DNA from: Kryptolebias marmoratus
Taxonomy: Eukaryota > Chordata > Actinopteri > Cyprinodontiformes > Rivulidae
Assembly: GCF_001649575.2 (NCBI RefSeq)
Contig: NC_051434.1
Span: 8,328,190 to 8,392,189 of the forward strand
DNA length: 64,000 nucleotides
Direction: 5' to 3'
Part shown: piece by piece, positions 12,356 through 24,953 of the stretch
Layout: every line of letters starts with the position of its first letter
Position numbering within the stretch: position 1 is the stretch's first letter
Notes under the pieces: generated by a model
The model's database searches: none
What the model was told of the DNA's origin: nothing
What the model saw: only the letters and a program-made list of their open reading frames with translations
Translations under genes and position numbers: made by a program

Positions 12356-12894
12356 GCAGTTCTCAACATTTATTATTTCATGTGAATACTGTTTAATAAA
12401 CCTTTAAACTGCTATCAGTTGCTGTTTTTCTTCATGGTCTGGAGATTTGGAGCACACAGCGATCCTGACTATCACAATCAAGGACGTCCTCAAGGTCTGC
12501 TGTATATCACTGTTATCTTTCCATGAATACTTAATCAGACATATGTGAACCGCTGGAAAACAAACAGTGTGTCCTGCGAGGGTTCAAATGCTGCGATTTG
12601 TCAGATGTGTCAATCATGGTTACATGAACACACAAGGTCACGGCTCTCTAAAGAAACGTGAACCTGTCCTCAACGAAAAATGTAATGAACAACAACTCAC
12701 CAGTGATGTAATTGTGCTTATGTCACATTTCTGTATTTAATACAGAATGGGGCATTAAAATGATGAAAGAGTTCTGAATTCAAGAGAAATCAGCACTCTC
12801 AGTTTGAAATAATATGTTCAGTACTTTTCCAGATCATCTGGATCCAGCAGAAACCTTGTGCTAAGCTGATGTCCTGTTGGCAGTAGCACCCTGT
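12356..12894. other. No gene seen
   Basis: Unique sequence with no ORF above noise and no recognised repeat. Confidence 0.4.
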
Positions 12895-12985
12895 GCCCAT
12901 TTCTCCCACCTCTCCCTGTCTCTTTCTAGCCTATCTATTTTCCGACCTCCCTCTCTTCCTCCACTCTCCCCCTTACCAGGTTCTT
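12895..12985 (+). repeat. Pyrimidine-rich tract 1
   Basis: Strongly C/T-biased plus strand ('ccatttctcccacctctccc' and 'gacctccctctcttcctcca'). Two more such tracts follow at about 15.4 and 18.4 kb. Low-complexity origin is likely. Confidence 0.7.
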
Positions 12986-14460
12986 GGCAGCGCTTGGCAG
13001 TCGCCCACCTCGTCTAACTAGCAGGTTGATGCACGTCTGTGAATGTGCATATTTTCTCTTTTCACTGTCTGTGTGTGTTTCTGTAATGCATGTGTGTGTG
13101 TAGCAGTGGTCTAGACATGGTTTCCTCTCCTGTGTTTGTCTTTCTCCTCAGGCCAGCTGATCTGTTCGGCCAGGAATGTTGCTGCTCCTGCTGCCATACT
13201 GTTAACACACACACTCTGTTTCTGTGCAGCCCCCTCACCGCCTCCTTTATTTTGCCCCTCATTTAGATTTTTCTCTCTACCTGCCATCTATTTAATCACT
13301 TTACTCTTGCTTCTCCTTCTTTGTCGCCTGACAAACACCAAAAATGTATTTTATTTCAGTTACTTTAAATAAGATTTGAAAATCATATAAGTTCTTTGCT
13401 TTTAGGAATATCAAAATGTTAGAAATAGTCTGGCCTTTGTGCTAAACAAAAGTAGTGTAACTTTTTCTCTCACTACAATAAAACCAGTGTCTTGTCTCTC
13501 CACGTATTCAACCTTTTCCTCGATTTCTCCAACTAACAATTTATGAATTATGAGTATACTAACATGTGAAAAGCATGTCAAATTCATATAGTTTATCTGT
13601 CTGTAAGTGTAAACTCACCGAGCTTTCACATAAAAAAAAAAAAATTAATAAATTAATTTTTTTTCAGAAAAGCTGGGGAACAAAATCTTTTAGCTTCCGT
13701 TTAGTTTCACTATTTCATGGTTTGGGAACTAAGAATATGTGTGTTCAGTTTTGGCAAATACAAAGTTTCACTTGCAGTACAATATTTATGACATTATCCT
13801 GCTGAATTTAGCACAAATTTCCCAGTAAAAAAATAAATAATAAAAAAAAAAAAAGTTGCCTTGGAGGGAACATATGTTCATCCATATTCTTCAATATATC
13901 GCTTCACATCAATGCTGCCTTTATTTAAAAGTCATCTGTGTACTAATACTTCCCAATCCATACCAGATGCTTGCATTTTTACTGTCAATGGCATTCATTT
14001 CCCCAAAAAACAAGCAGAACTGTGGACTCATTTGACGACAGAAAACACTTCCATCCTTCTGACCATCTGAAATGAGCTCATCACCGGAGAACTCTGCACT
14101 GTTTTTGCACAGACTTGATATACGGCTTCCTCCGTGTGGAACAGAGTTTCGGGTTACATTTACGTTAAATGTTAAAGTTCAGGGAAGTCCGAAAGTGCAG
14201 CACGGTTGAAATGCTGTGGCAGGACCTTCACAGAGCTGTGCGTACACCAGTGCCTGCAAACCTGCATCAAAATTCCTCCATAATGACGTGAGAGACAAAT
14301 AAGGTCACAAATTACTGCAGAAAAAGGTTCTACAAGTAATTTTATTAAGTAGATGTAGTTTTCTGTACTTTGGTGTGGTTTTGTTACATAATGACAGTGT
14401 AATATGCATTAGGTTTACTTATTTGAGACTACAGTTATTTAATTTAAGACTTGTTAGAGC

Positions 14461-14464
<4 letters not shown>
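12986..14464. other. No gene confirmed; isolated splice-acceptor-like site
   Basis: At 13121-13151 a pyrimidine run ends in 'ctttctcctcag', a textbook 3' splice-site shape. The following 50 bases read QLICSARNVAAPAA in one frame but have no good downstream donor. The rest is AT-rich, with A/T runs at 13631-13645 and 13830-13855. Confidence 0.3.

Positions 14465-14507
<43 letters not shown>
14465..14507. repeat. (TA)n microsatellite
   Basis: About 21 uninterrupted TA units. The 'YIYIYIY' plus-strand frame over it is a repeat translation. Confidence 0.97.
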
Positions 14508-14509
<2 letters not shown>

Positions 14510-15436
14510 GATGCTCATGTACAATGGTACAGGGTAATACAGTATCCCCTTGTTATCAACAATAGCAGCTCAAGAATAGCAGCAGCATCTTTATATATGT
14601 TGTTATTAAAAACATTGCAGACTTTGTACATTAAGTAAGCCAAATATGATCAAAATAAGAACATGCCAGCTTTTTACACTAGTGCAGCAGCCACCAGGGG
14701 CTAGAAATCTAACAACACTTGCTTTTCTTCTGAGATCTCAGAACACATGTTGTTACTGGGTCTTCAGCGCTGTGGAAAAAGCTTTGCAAGCCTGCTGCGT
14801 CCCCCGTTCAGACCTGATAAGGTCAACGTATTTCTCTTTCTACCGCAACGCTTTGCTAAAAGATCTCGGTGTAACATTATGTCTCTTTTTATTCCAGGTC
14901 TTTCTTTGTTTTAAGATCACTGTTTTATAATGCAGTAATAATGTGAATATTGTGCTCCATTTTTAATATAAGAAATGAAGGTTAAGCATGCATTAGAAGC
15001 CTTAAAAATAGCCTAAGCTAACATGCATTAATAAGAGAAGATGAGAAGCAGCTATAGGGAGATGGTATTACTGTTTAGCTTGTAGATGGTTTAAAATATC
15101 AATAATGTTACAGGGCTTGTGTATTACATAACGTAATCAATAAAAACTGCTAAAAAAAAGAAGGTTGCTGCTTCATGACAACAGTCCGCCAAATGATGGC
15201 GCAAGAAAACATTGTTAGTGTTAAATGTTTTTTAAAGTTTTGTTTCTGTGGAAAGTTTGCATGTCCTTCCTCTTACCTGAAATGGCGATCTCAAGTGGTT
15301 TGTCATTTTGTGTTAGCTCAGAGATGAACTGACATCTTGTCCCGGGTGGAGCTGCAAACTGCCAGCAGGGAGAGGTCTCAGCCTCCTTGTGACACAGCAG
15401 CTATAGCTAAACAATGGATTAAATCAAAGATTAACG
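14508..15436. other. No gene seen
   Basis: Unique sequence. The 94-codon plus frame at 14646-14930 and others have no recognised domain, and composition is that of neighbouring noncoding DNA. Confidence 0.4.
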
Positions 15437-15628
15437 TTGAATTCTCACCTTCCTTTGCGTTTTTTCTTTGCCTGTTCTTGCTTCCTCCCTTTATTCCATT
15501 TTTCGTTTCTCCATCACTTTTTTTGTTTTGCACACCTCCCCCTTCCTGCATCCTTTGCTCCTCACTTCCTTCATCCCTCCCCTCCACCTCCGCTCGCTCT
15601 GTTCTTCCCCTCTCCCTCTGCTTCAGGC
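15437..15628 (+). repeat. Pyrimidine-rich tract 2
   Basis: About 190 bases with few purines on the plus strand, ending 'ctctccctctgcttcagg'. The end resembles a splice acceptor, but the downstream frames close or become low complexity within a short distance. Three overlapping long frames (P/S/F-rich on plus, E/G/K-rich on minus) are caused by the composition bias. Confidence 0.75.
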
Positions 15629-16689
15629 CTTCAGGTTGTAAAAATTAATCTTCATAAAAGGGGGGGAAAAAAAGTTTCTTCTTTCATCTCCCTCGGTCCT
15701 CCTTCACAAAGACACACACAGGGGCACACATAGACTTTCTCACTTTTAAATTAAACTGATAAAATTCTCTTTCTAGTTGGCCTTGACAACGACCTGCACT
15801 CTCTAAGTACACACACACACACACGTCCAAACACACCACAGCACTGGCCACACACCTCACATAAATAAGCAATAGGAATGGGAATTTAAAAAAAGATGCA
15901 TGCTATTCCCCCTTCCCTCCAGCACAAAATGTAGTGGATGACATTTGTGCTCAGAATCTGTGTATTCTGTGAATGGCTGCAACATACTAGAGAAGCAATG
16001 TGTACAAAATACAAAACTCTTCTGAAATGCGAATTACTGCACTCCTAAATCTTCCAGAGGAATTAAATTAGTGCAGATTGGAATGCACTCGTTCGTCTTC
16101 ATTATGGCAAAGACACATGACTCGAACAGCTTTTGCATTACTAGACTTCATCTAGCTCAGGCAGATCAAGATGCTCCCAAAATCCAGCCCTTTTGGGCCA
16201 TATGGTTCGATCATGCCAATGGCCAAGCACATTTCATTTTTTCCAGTTTTTGTAGGGTGGAGATTTTTTGGAGACTTTTACCCACATATGTGCGGAAACA
16301 AACAGAAGCTCATGGGAGCCTTGTTTTTCTGGGAGAGTGCCTTCCCCAAAAGACAAATATCATGGCAATGCATTCAAACATGACGCCTCATTACTGACTC
16401 AGAGATTCAGACAAGCCTCCCACTCTGCAGGTTTGGCAAATAGAGACGATCACGGTTTTACTACGAGAAAAAAACTAAGATATAATCAGACATGCAAAAC
16501 AGCATTTGGTATATAATGCTTGGCTTTTGTGGAATTTAAAGAAACCCCTTTTAGGTGGTACTGATGTCCTTATTCACCGCTAATGAGATTAATGAAAATT
16601 ATGCTTTCATTTTTTTACACATTAGCTATTATCTATATGTATCACATGAATCATGTTGTATTTCTGCTTTTTATTGGCTGCCTTTTCTT
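15629..16689. other. No gene seen; short (CA)7 at 15810-15823
   Basis: Contains a G/A run near 15660 and a CA run near 15810. The three overlapping plus frames at 16071-16516 (up to 108 codons) show no domain and share one stretch in different frames. I could not support any as coding. Confidence 0.4.
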
Positions 16690-16930
16690 TTCCCAAAATA
16701 TTTCATGAACCAAATGGATGGATTTGACTAAAACTTTTCAAGGAATCATTAAATACATAACTGATTAATGTCTGGATTCAAATCCATTCAAGATGACTGC
16801 CAAAGTTATTCCTACATCCTTAAACACAGGAACTCAGTTAAATGTATTGATCTTGAGGGAAAAATCTGATGTGGGAATAGCTGGGAGTTAATCCTGACAC
16901 ATACTTTACTCCAAGCATTGATCAGTTGTG
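16690..16930 (+). repeat. Repeat A copy 4a (first of a head-to-tail pair)
   Basis: Plus-strand landmarks, diverged: 'atttcatgaaccaaatggat', 'cattaaatacataactgatt', 'ttcaagatgactgccaaag', 'aacacaggaactcagttaaa' and 'ctgacacatact'. Followed within about 30 bases by a second copy in the same orientation. Confidence 0.65.
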
Positions 16931-16954
16931 TCAGATCTTTAATTATTGGAGTCA

Positions 16955-17268
16955 ACTCTATCTGTTAGCAAAACATCTCATGACTCAGTGGATATTTTAA
17001 TGAAACTCTCAGAAAGCAAACACTGGATATGATTGCTACAATTGATGAATGTTTGATGGCAGCTGGATTTAAAGTGACCACCACAGCTGATCAACCTATA
17101 AAACAAATGACTATGTCACAATCAGTTTTAGATGTTGAGCTAACAGTTGGAGTGGTAGTAGCTGATAGTCATCCTCATCACAAACTCTGAGCACTAACAG
17201 ATTTAGTCAAGGTTTTTTAAAGACGGACTTGAAACTTGGCAGGTGAAATGCAATACTTCAAGGAATAC
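16955..17268 (+). repeat. Repeat A copy 4b (second of a head-to-tail pair)
   Basis: Landmarks 'ctgttagcaaaacatctcat', 'atgaaactctcagaaagc', 'gatgttgagctaacagttgg', 'gtggtagtagctgatagtca', 'aactctgagcactaacagat' and the right edge 'ggcaggtgaaatgcaatact'. One of the better preserved copies. Confidence 0.85.
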
Positions 17269-18404
17269 TAATTGAATTTGTGGATGTTTTTCTTTTTCTT
17301 TTCGGGGTCCTATAAGAAATAGCAAGTCATTGAAATGCTCTGCTGGCAATTGACATAAATTTTACAAGTGTCTTAATTATTTTTATGATCGCAATTTACT
17401 GTTAAATATTCATGTTTTGCATTTAAACCACTACAGTGGATCATTTATCAGCATAAAATCGTCCTGTTCCTCTTATGAACAAACACCATGAGTGCAACTC
17501 TTTGGTAGATTGATGATAACTACTGTTTTACCACAGAAAATTTATGCAAAGTGATGGGATGTTCTCGAAAAGACACCAAGCAGAGAAACAGAACTGCTGA
17601 GTAAACTTAATTGAGGTTTGACTTACCTTTTCATAGCAAGTATGGCATAAAGTTCACTTCATTTACTGGTGAAGTAGAACAGAAAATGGTAACATTAGTC
17701 AGACATGATTTAAACATAACATTCGGTTTTTGGACTTGTTCCAGTCAACAGAAATTTAATACAAAAGTAGCAGATTTTACAAGCCTTTGCAAATAAAGGG
17801 TAAGATGCTGGTAGGAGCCACAAAATTACATGAACCCCACTGCTTTACCGTTGCTGTGCTTTAATCCGATATACATGGATAAACTGTTTAGTAAATTCAC
17901 TGTAAATTAACAGCAAAATGCTGGTGTCTTTGCTGCCAGGATTTAACAGTTTCTTCTTTACAATGATGTGTTGCCAACCTCTGAAGCCCCAGAGGATTGT
18001 GTGGGAAGGGAACGAAGATAGAAAGTAAGCAAATAATGTGAGAAGAAGAAAAAAAAACAGACTTGATGTGAAAATCATAAATAATACGCAAGGAAGGTAG
18101 AACAAAGTGTCAGAGAAAAACAAAACAAAATGTGTTCGCTGGTCTTCATGTGCGCCGTTGCCTTGCCGTAACAATGGGAAGAAATTAAAACACGAATGCG
18201 AACCGTCAGTCTTGATCCGTCGTCACTGGAAACGCCGAAAAGGCCCGAAACGCCACTGTTTGAACACACACACACACACACCCTGAAACACACGTTCTGC
18301 TTCTTCTCTCTGAGTCTCTAACCATCTGGTTAACTTATCAGTCCCCTCTCTTGCGGTTGTCGTGGCAACCGAGGAAAACAGCAACTGGGGGCTGCCACAC
18401 AGCA
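17269..18404. other. No gene seen; (CA)8 at about 18264-18281
   Basis: Overlapping minus-strand frames (109, 72, 64 and 60 codons) between 17845 and 18405 have no domain and partly translate the CA run. A CpG-bearing patch lies at 18190-18250 ('ccgtcagtcttgatccgtcg'). Confidence 0.4.
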
Positions 18405-18740
18405 CAATGCCTCTCTTGTCTTCTCTCCTCCCTTCCCTCCTCTCTCCCTCTGCACTCCCTTACTCCCAGCATCCCTCGCTCCCTCAGCCATCATTCCTTC
18501 TCTGGATCATTTCTTCTCTCGCTCCCTTCATTGCTTCATCTGTTGACTCTTTTTCTCAGTTTTCCTGTCTGCCTCTCCTGTTCTTTCCCACCTCACAATC
18601 TAGCTTTTTGCCTCTCTCTCTCCCTTTTACTTATTTATTTTTTTTGCTTGTCTTTTATTTCCTTTAGTTTTTTTTTCTTTTATTCCCTCATGTGTGTCTT
18701 GCCTTCTCTTTTTAGTTTCTTTTCTATCAGTCATCTACCC
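18405..18740 (+). repeat. Pyrimidine-rich tract 3 (about 330 bp)
   Basis: The longest of the three C/T-rich tracts, beginning 'gcctctcttgtcttctctcc' and trailing off at 'cttttctatcagtcatctac'. The 130- and 101-codon frames through it are Ser/Leu/Pro/Phe-rich translations of the bias, not genes. Confidence 0.8.
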
Positions 18741-19984
18741 TAAGGCAACTCAGCCAATTAGGGAGCAAAATTAAATTTCAGTTTCTTTTTTCTGCATGAA
18801 ACGGAGAAAAAAAAAAGTTATGGTCTTCACAAAATCGACAAAGAGAGTGTACTTTTTTTCCTCTCAACACCTGACAAGTTATGTTAAGAGGAAGCAGTTT
18901 TAACAATAGAATAAATGTGTGTGAAAGCAAAATAGTAAAAATGTTAAGTTTTGCCTGCTTATCTAGGACCAGATCTGAGCAAAGATCCCCAGACTTTCCT
19001 CTTCCCAGCTACTCCAAGAGATTCCAAACTGCTCCCAAGCCAGCCAAGATCTTGGTCTTTCCTGAGGCCTCCATCCGGTGGGACAACTCCCAAGGCAAGC
19101 ATCCAGGAGCCATTCTTAAATCTTTATCCAACCAAAGTTATGACCTGTATTTGCACACAAGTTGACAACGTTTGAATCATTGCTTAGTTCTCTGGAAAAA
19201 TCGGGGCTAATTTTTCAATTCAGTTTTTGTTCCGCTAGCCATTTGTCTGCTCCTATTCGTCATGACCATGTTTTTTAATTATTTCTTTCAACTTCTTAGT
19301 GTTGGGCAAGTTTGATTGAATAAGTACAAGTTATCAGAAGTTGGAGACCAAGATTGTTACTTTTAGATGATAGGAAATTGGTTTTGGATGGTTGGGGGCA
19401 AGACACAGAACACCAAACATAAGTGGAAAATGTTAGAACACTATTGTCCATGTCAGAACTGAAACCCCTTCAAACTTTGCTAGACTTTACAGATGATCCC
19501 ATGGATGAAGAAAAAGCCTCTATAAGAGTTTCACTGTTCGGTGAGTCAAACTAAGTTAACGACAGTAACAAAGAGTACTGTACCTACTGTCAGAGTGATA
19601 AAATATCAATAACGAATAATCTCTTATGTAAAAATACAAATACTTTTTTTACTATCTGGATAAAATGTTTTTTATCATAAAGCAAATGGAAAGAGGAAAG
19701 TGCTGTAAAAGGGTAGAACTTTGATAGGAGCTTAACTATTCACAAGACACTGTTCAAAAAATGAAGTCAACACATCTTTCTGAAATCAATCATTGACCGC
19801 TACAGGAGTTTGGGTTATTGATTGTTAGCTTGACAGGACTCACTGTGTCAGGCTGAAGTCACTTTAAAATGTTCTTTTTTTTTTAAGGCTATAACACATT
19901 TAGTTACACATCACCTCTCCTGAAACCAAAGTGTTTAATTGTGGGTTACATTAGTTAAGGTTGCTTAGATTATTCAGTTGTTTT
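18741..19984. other. No gene seen; unique sequence
   Basis: The 94- and 74-codon overlapping frames at 18881-19175 have proline- and serine-rich stretches but no recognised domain. No dispersed family detected. Confidence 0.4.
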
Positions 19985-20247
19985 GGTGGTCATGCCACTA
20001 GATGTCCTCAGCTGCCCCCGTTTTAAGCTCCTCACCTTCCACCTGTGTCCTGTTTGTAATCAACACACCTGTTTCCATTTCCTCATTAGGGTTCCATGCA
20101 TTCTTTGTTCATCAGATCCCTCTGTTTATCCTGTTTTCTTATCATGTTGCCACCTGTTCTTTACTGACCTGGTTTAGGTGATTAAACATCTTGCTCCATG
20201 ATGGCTGCATTCGGGTCCTTCTACAACTCTTACATTTCTAAATGTCA
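19985..20247 (+). mobile_element. LTR-like fragment (gypsy-type LTR resemblance)
   Basis: The order 'gccccc..ttttaagctcctca' (TATA-like), 'caacacacctgtttccattt', 'cctcattagg', an ATTAAA at 20181-20186 and 'ggctgcattcgggtcctt' resembles teleost LTRs of the Ty3/gypsy type. Ends, target-site duplication and internal gag-pol are absent, so at best it is a decayed solo LTR. Family resemblance is from general knowledge. Confidence 0.4.
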
Positions 20248-21323
20248 TGTTTGGTATAAACGATTGTGGCAATCTTTACGTGAACCTTTTACAAGTTCTC
20301 CTTTTGTATGTGGCATCACTGCACCACTCCGTTTTGTATATATATATATTACATGTAAATGTGAGCGTGGATCTCCACTGCCCTTGCCTCAGGCTGTGTA
20401 CGTTTCCGTGTGTGTCTGTATGTGCAGGTGATGGATGTGTTAGGTGAGCAGGTTAATCTCTTGCTAATGTAGATGAATTGTCCATACCCAACGTTACACA
20501 AAAAACGTGCGATCACACCCACACGTACACACGGATGAATTATTCCAACGGTGAAAAACCTTTTTGCCACACACCCACACACGCTTACTATAGATGGATT
20601 ATCACTGCACCACACAGAGATCATGGAGCACTGCTGGGTGAAGGGTACTGGACAGCGTACAAGGGAATGTTGCATTTGCATGTGTTAGCACAGGAAAGAG
20701 AAATGAGTTTTCCCCTGAACACCTTTTCTCTTTGTATTACTCTCTGGTGCAGGAGTACCCAACACATCACACATGCAGTGGCTCTTTTCTGTCAAAGTTC
20801 ACCCACTCTGAGGTCTGCAGATTGTCAGTGGAGTGTGGGAGAGTGATCCGCTGTGTCACGAGCCGCAGGAATAAAACTTAATTTGACGTCGAGCTTGGAC
20901 CTCCGGTTCCTCCGAGCTCCTCCGAGTCTGACAGACAGACAACTGTTGGACTTTGAAGTCGCTCAGCTCAGCAGCTCAGACCTGGTTCAGAGTGGGCAAC
21001 CTGCCCCCTGTTGATGGACCCACATCAACTCTCTGGTTAACTCAGTTAGTGAAGCCAAGAAGCTTTCTGGCCTTTGGACCATCACTGCAGGCAAATCCTG
21101 GCACTTCTGTTGTTTATGCTGAGCAGCAGCTCGTCATCTTCACTGAGTGATTGAAATTCACTCTGTGTCGCAGTTAAAAGAGTCAAACTGATAGAAATTT
21201 GATGCAAATTTAATGGTATTTTATGGGGAACAAAAACTGTGTCAATGCTGCAAATTATCATCATTCTTTTCTGCTGTGTAGGTGGTTCTTTACCCATCAT
21301 TAGTTTATCACTATATAATAGCA
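20248..21323. other. No gene confirmed; GC-richer open patch at 20870-21150
   Basis: The sequence 20885-20940 is CpG-bearing ('ctccggttcctccgagctcc') and a plus frame runs to the TGA at 21148-21150 with balanced composition (contains VGNLPPVDGPTSTLW), but it begins at TTG, and no domain or splice pair was identified. Upstream is CA/GT-rich DNA at 20500-20590. Confidence 0.3.
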
Positions 21324-22116
<793 letters not shown>

Positions 22117-22587
22117 TGTCAGGGTGTAAAGAATCCAACGAAGCAGGCTGAGACTCAAGGCCTAGCTGCACAATAAAATAATTTAAGAACAGAAATAAAA
22201 GGCTGACAGGGCACCGTAACAAAACCCAGATTTAAACAACAAGGTGCCTGTGGGGGAAACAAAGTGACAAACCAATAAGAAACAGGATGATGAAATGATG
22301 AGTGAGTGAGAACCGGGAGTTTAAGTAAGCGTGGAGGGAGGAGAACAAGTGAATTCAGCTGGTCTGATTAGTAAACGAAGGACAGGTGAGAGATGAGGAG
22401 CAGGACTGACTGAGGGAATGAAATGAAGAATGATACAGGGGAAAAAAACAGGAAACGAGAGAGTTAGTAAATGAAACAATAAAACAAAATAGACTGAATC
22501 AACAAAATAAAACACATTTACAAGAGGTAAAAGAACCCAAAAACTCAGGCTCTTGATTTGTCTTTCCACTCTGGAGGCACCTGGACA
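22117..22587 (-). mobile_element. LTR-like element, minus orientation (possible solo LTR)
   Basis: Starts with 'tgtcagggtgtaaagaatcc' and runs to 'ggcacctggaca', so the plus strand has TG at one edge and CA at the other. The interior contains 'ggctgagactcaaggc', 'gtaacaaaacccagatttaa', 'accgggagtttaagtaagc' (reverse TATA-like), 'ggacaggtgagagatgagga' and an A-rich 'aaataaaacacatttac', an arrangement common to teleost gypsy-type LTRs. No exact target-site duplication was found, so the borders are tentative. Confidence 0.45.
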
Positions 22588-23928
22588 TGAGTTTTATTCA
22601 AAAGTGAAGGAGAGGAAGGGCAAAGTTTGAAAAGGTGCATGAAACCTTCTTCTTTTGCTTCAGCTGCTCTCTTTGCAGGGGTTATCACAGCAAGTGAACT
22701 TGCACGAAAGATTTGACAATTGTTTTTACACCTGCAGCCTCAGGATTACAAGACCGCGGCACTGACCACCGAGCAACAGCAGCCTCCAAACGCTCCATTA
22801 AACGATGAATTTATTTAAGTCTACAAACAAAAACAAACGTTTCTGGGCTGTTTCCAACTCGGCTCTGCTGCTTTTTAGTCCTCAGAGTTATCCCACCAAA
22901 CACAACTCCAACAGCAACTTTTTAAACAAAGTTTTGTTGTTTTTTTTAAATAAATATCCAAGGAAAACTGATATATCAGCGATTACATTATAAATAAGAA
23001 CAACACTTCTACATGTTTGTTCTGAATTTAACAAAAAAAAGTCTGTTCTGACACAGCTTTATTGTTTTTATTTGAGAGAAAATACTTTTTTAACATCAAG
23101 GTCTGATGAGTAAAATGAACTACATTTCAAACAGTGCAATAGATGTGAGCATATTCCTTAACTGAGCTGATCAAGCAAATAACAAAGGCTGTCAGAAACA
23201 AACACATAAAATCTGTTTTCTTCTCATACACTGAATATATTGCGTTCAACTAAAGCCTTAAGTGATGCAGCAAAACATCAAGACTTTCATGTATTTTACT
23301 TATTTATGCTTGCAGCTTTTTTCTCCCCCCCATCTTTGCCTGTTTATGAGTGGAGAGAAAAGGAAAAAATCAATGCCGCTAACAGTATTCAATCTACAGG
23401 GGGAAAAAAGTTTGAAAATGGATTATGAATGAGGCGAGTAACACCTGGTCTGTATGTTGTGTCCAGATTATCAGATAGACGTTTTCTCTTCTTTGGGATC
23501 CTGCTGGGGAATAAGTAGCATTTTTCAGCTGAGTTAGGACAGGTGTAAATAAAGTAAGAACACTGTTTTTAACTTCCCTCCTCCAATTTTTTTTTTGTCA
23601 AGGCCAAATTTAACTTCTCAGTATGTTGACTGAAATGTTTAGGGTACCCCCGCAGAAAAAAGTCAAGCCCCAGAACTTCAGACTGGATGACTTTTTAACT
23701 CCTCACCTTCAGCACTGACCCCTGGATTTCTGCAGACTGTACCTGCAGCGATGTTGCCCTCCCGCCCTGAAGCACCTGGTTTTCAGTCTGCAGTTCATAA
23801 AAAATTTAAATATTTGCTCTAAAATATAGCTTGGCAAGTTGCTTTTTAACTACCTGCTGCCATAAAAAACAGATATTAGTGTTTTGTCTGTTAGACACAT
23901 AACAGATCTTTCAACTAACCAACTGATC
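22588..23928. other. No gene seen; possible CCAT-repeat scrap at 22722-22795
   Basis: The 'cagcctcaggattacaagac', 'actgaccaccgagcaaca' string resembles the 3' end of the CCAT-headed repeat. Otherwise AT-rich unique DNA. Confidence 0.3.
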
Positions 23929-23988
23929 TAAGATGCATGTTTTGGTCTGTGGAAGGAAACCAGAGTTCCCGGAGAAAACGTACTGCTG
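23929..23988 (+). repeat. Fragment of the CCAT-headed teleost repeat
   Basis: 'gatgcatgttttggtctgtg' followed by 'gaaggaaaccagagttcccg' and 'gagaaaacgtact' matches the middle of the CCAT-headed repeat (compare 28290-28330 and 45580-45620). Confidence 0.55.
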
Positions 23989-23999
23989 GCCACGTCTAA

Positions 24000-24128
24000 T
24001 CAACCTTAGAAAAAACACAAAAATGGCTAAAACTCTATCAACTTTAAAGATTTTGAGCTAAAATCTCCTGTGTCAGTAGCTGAAAGTTTGAACACTAAAA
24101 ATCTTGCGAGATTTTTGTTTCAAAATTT
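24000..24128 (+). repeat. Repeat A copy 5a (partial, first of a tandem pair)
   Basis: Carries the inner half only: 'aaacacaaaaatggctaaaa', 'gattttgagctaaaatctcc', 'gtagctgaaag' and 'cactaaaaatcttgc'. It runs directly into copy 5b in the same orientation. Confidence 0.65.
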
Positions 24129-24129
24129 G

Positions 24130-24460
24130 GTTTTGCTGTCTGCCTGTTAGCAAAACATCTCATGAACCACTGGGCTAATTTTACTGAAACTCTCAGTAAG
24201 CATCTACATCAGATTAACTTTTAGTCAAATTTGATTCAAGATGGCTGCCACAGATAATTGACCATGGCAAACACAAAATGGCTTTAACTCAGACAGTTAG
24301 ACAGATACTGAGCTAAGATCGGGTGTGGTAGTAGCTGAGAGTCATCCCCAACATATACTCTGAGCACTAACAAACCGCATAAAATCTTTGTTTAAAACTT
24401 TGGCAAGCAAGACAGCAGGTAATATGCATTCCTTCAAAGAAAGCCACTTTAATATTCTTC
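24130..24460 (+). repeat. Repeat A copy 5b (well preserved)
   Basis: All plus-strand landmarks in order: 'gttagcaaaacatctcatga', 'ctgaaactctcag', 'caagatggctgccacag', 'ggcaaacacaaaatggcttt', 'ggtgtggtagtagctgagag', 'catatactctgagcactaac', 'aaaactttggc' and the right edge 'ggtaatatgcattccttc'. A good guide for the family consensus. The CAAGATGGCTGCC word (24237-24249) resembles a YY1 site. Confidence 0.9.
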
Positions 24461-24953
24461 TGGCTCTGTCAACAAAATGACAAATTTGTAGAAAGAAACT
24501 ACTGAGAAACCAATTAAAGAATTGTAATGCAACTAGAGATAATTCAGATAAAACACATCTTCTTTGAATTCTATGGTTTTATGAATTACACATTAAAAAA
24601 TTTGGCCTAACCTGATCTTTTTTAGTCACCATATTTGCAGCCTTAGACAAACAACAACTAACAACATATTACATGGTGCTATTTTTCTGTTATTCAATTA
24701 ACAAAAACTAAGACAAAACACAGAAGCAGAGGCTGAAATTTTACAGCTCAAAGAGGATTTCAGGAGGGTAGCAGGTGCTGCTAATCAGACGCAAAGGATT
24801 AACTAATTACCAGTGTTAAGCACTGGTATGAAAGCAGACGTGTTTGTGATTTGTTCTTCTGCGGCATACAGGTGTGTGATAACACAAACCAGGGAGGCAA
24901 GACATCAGCAGTGATCTTAGGTTGCTGCTGCTAATCATTCTGTGAAAGGTTAA
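24461..24953. other. No gene seen
   Basis: AT-rich unique DNA between repeat A and the hAT-type MITE. Confidence 0.4.

Noticed and set aside
18351..18743. 130-codon plus-strand Ser/Leu/Phe-rich ORF
   Set aside because: Created by the pyrimidine-rich tract, which depletes stop codons on that strand.
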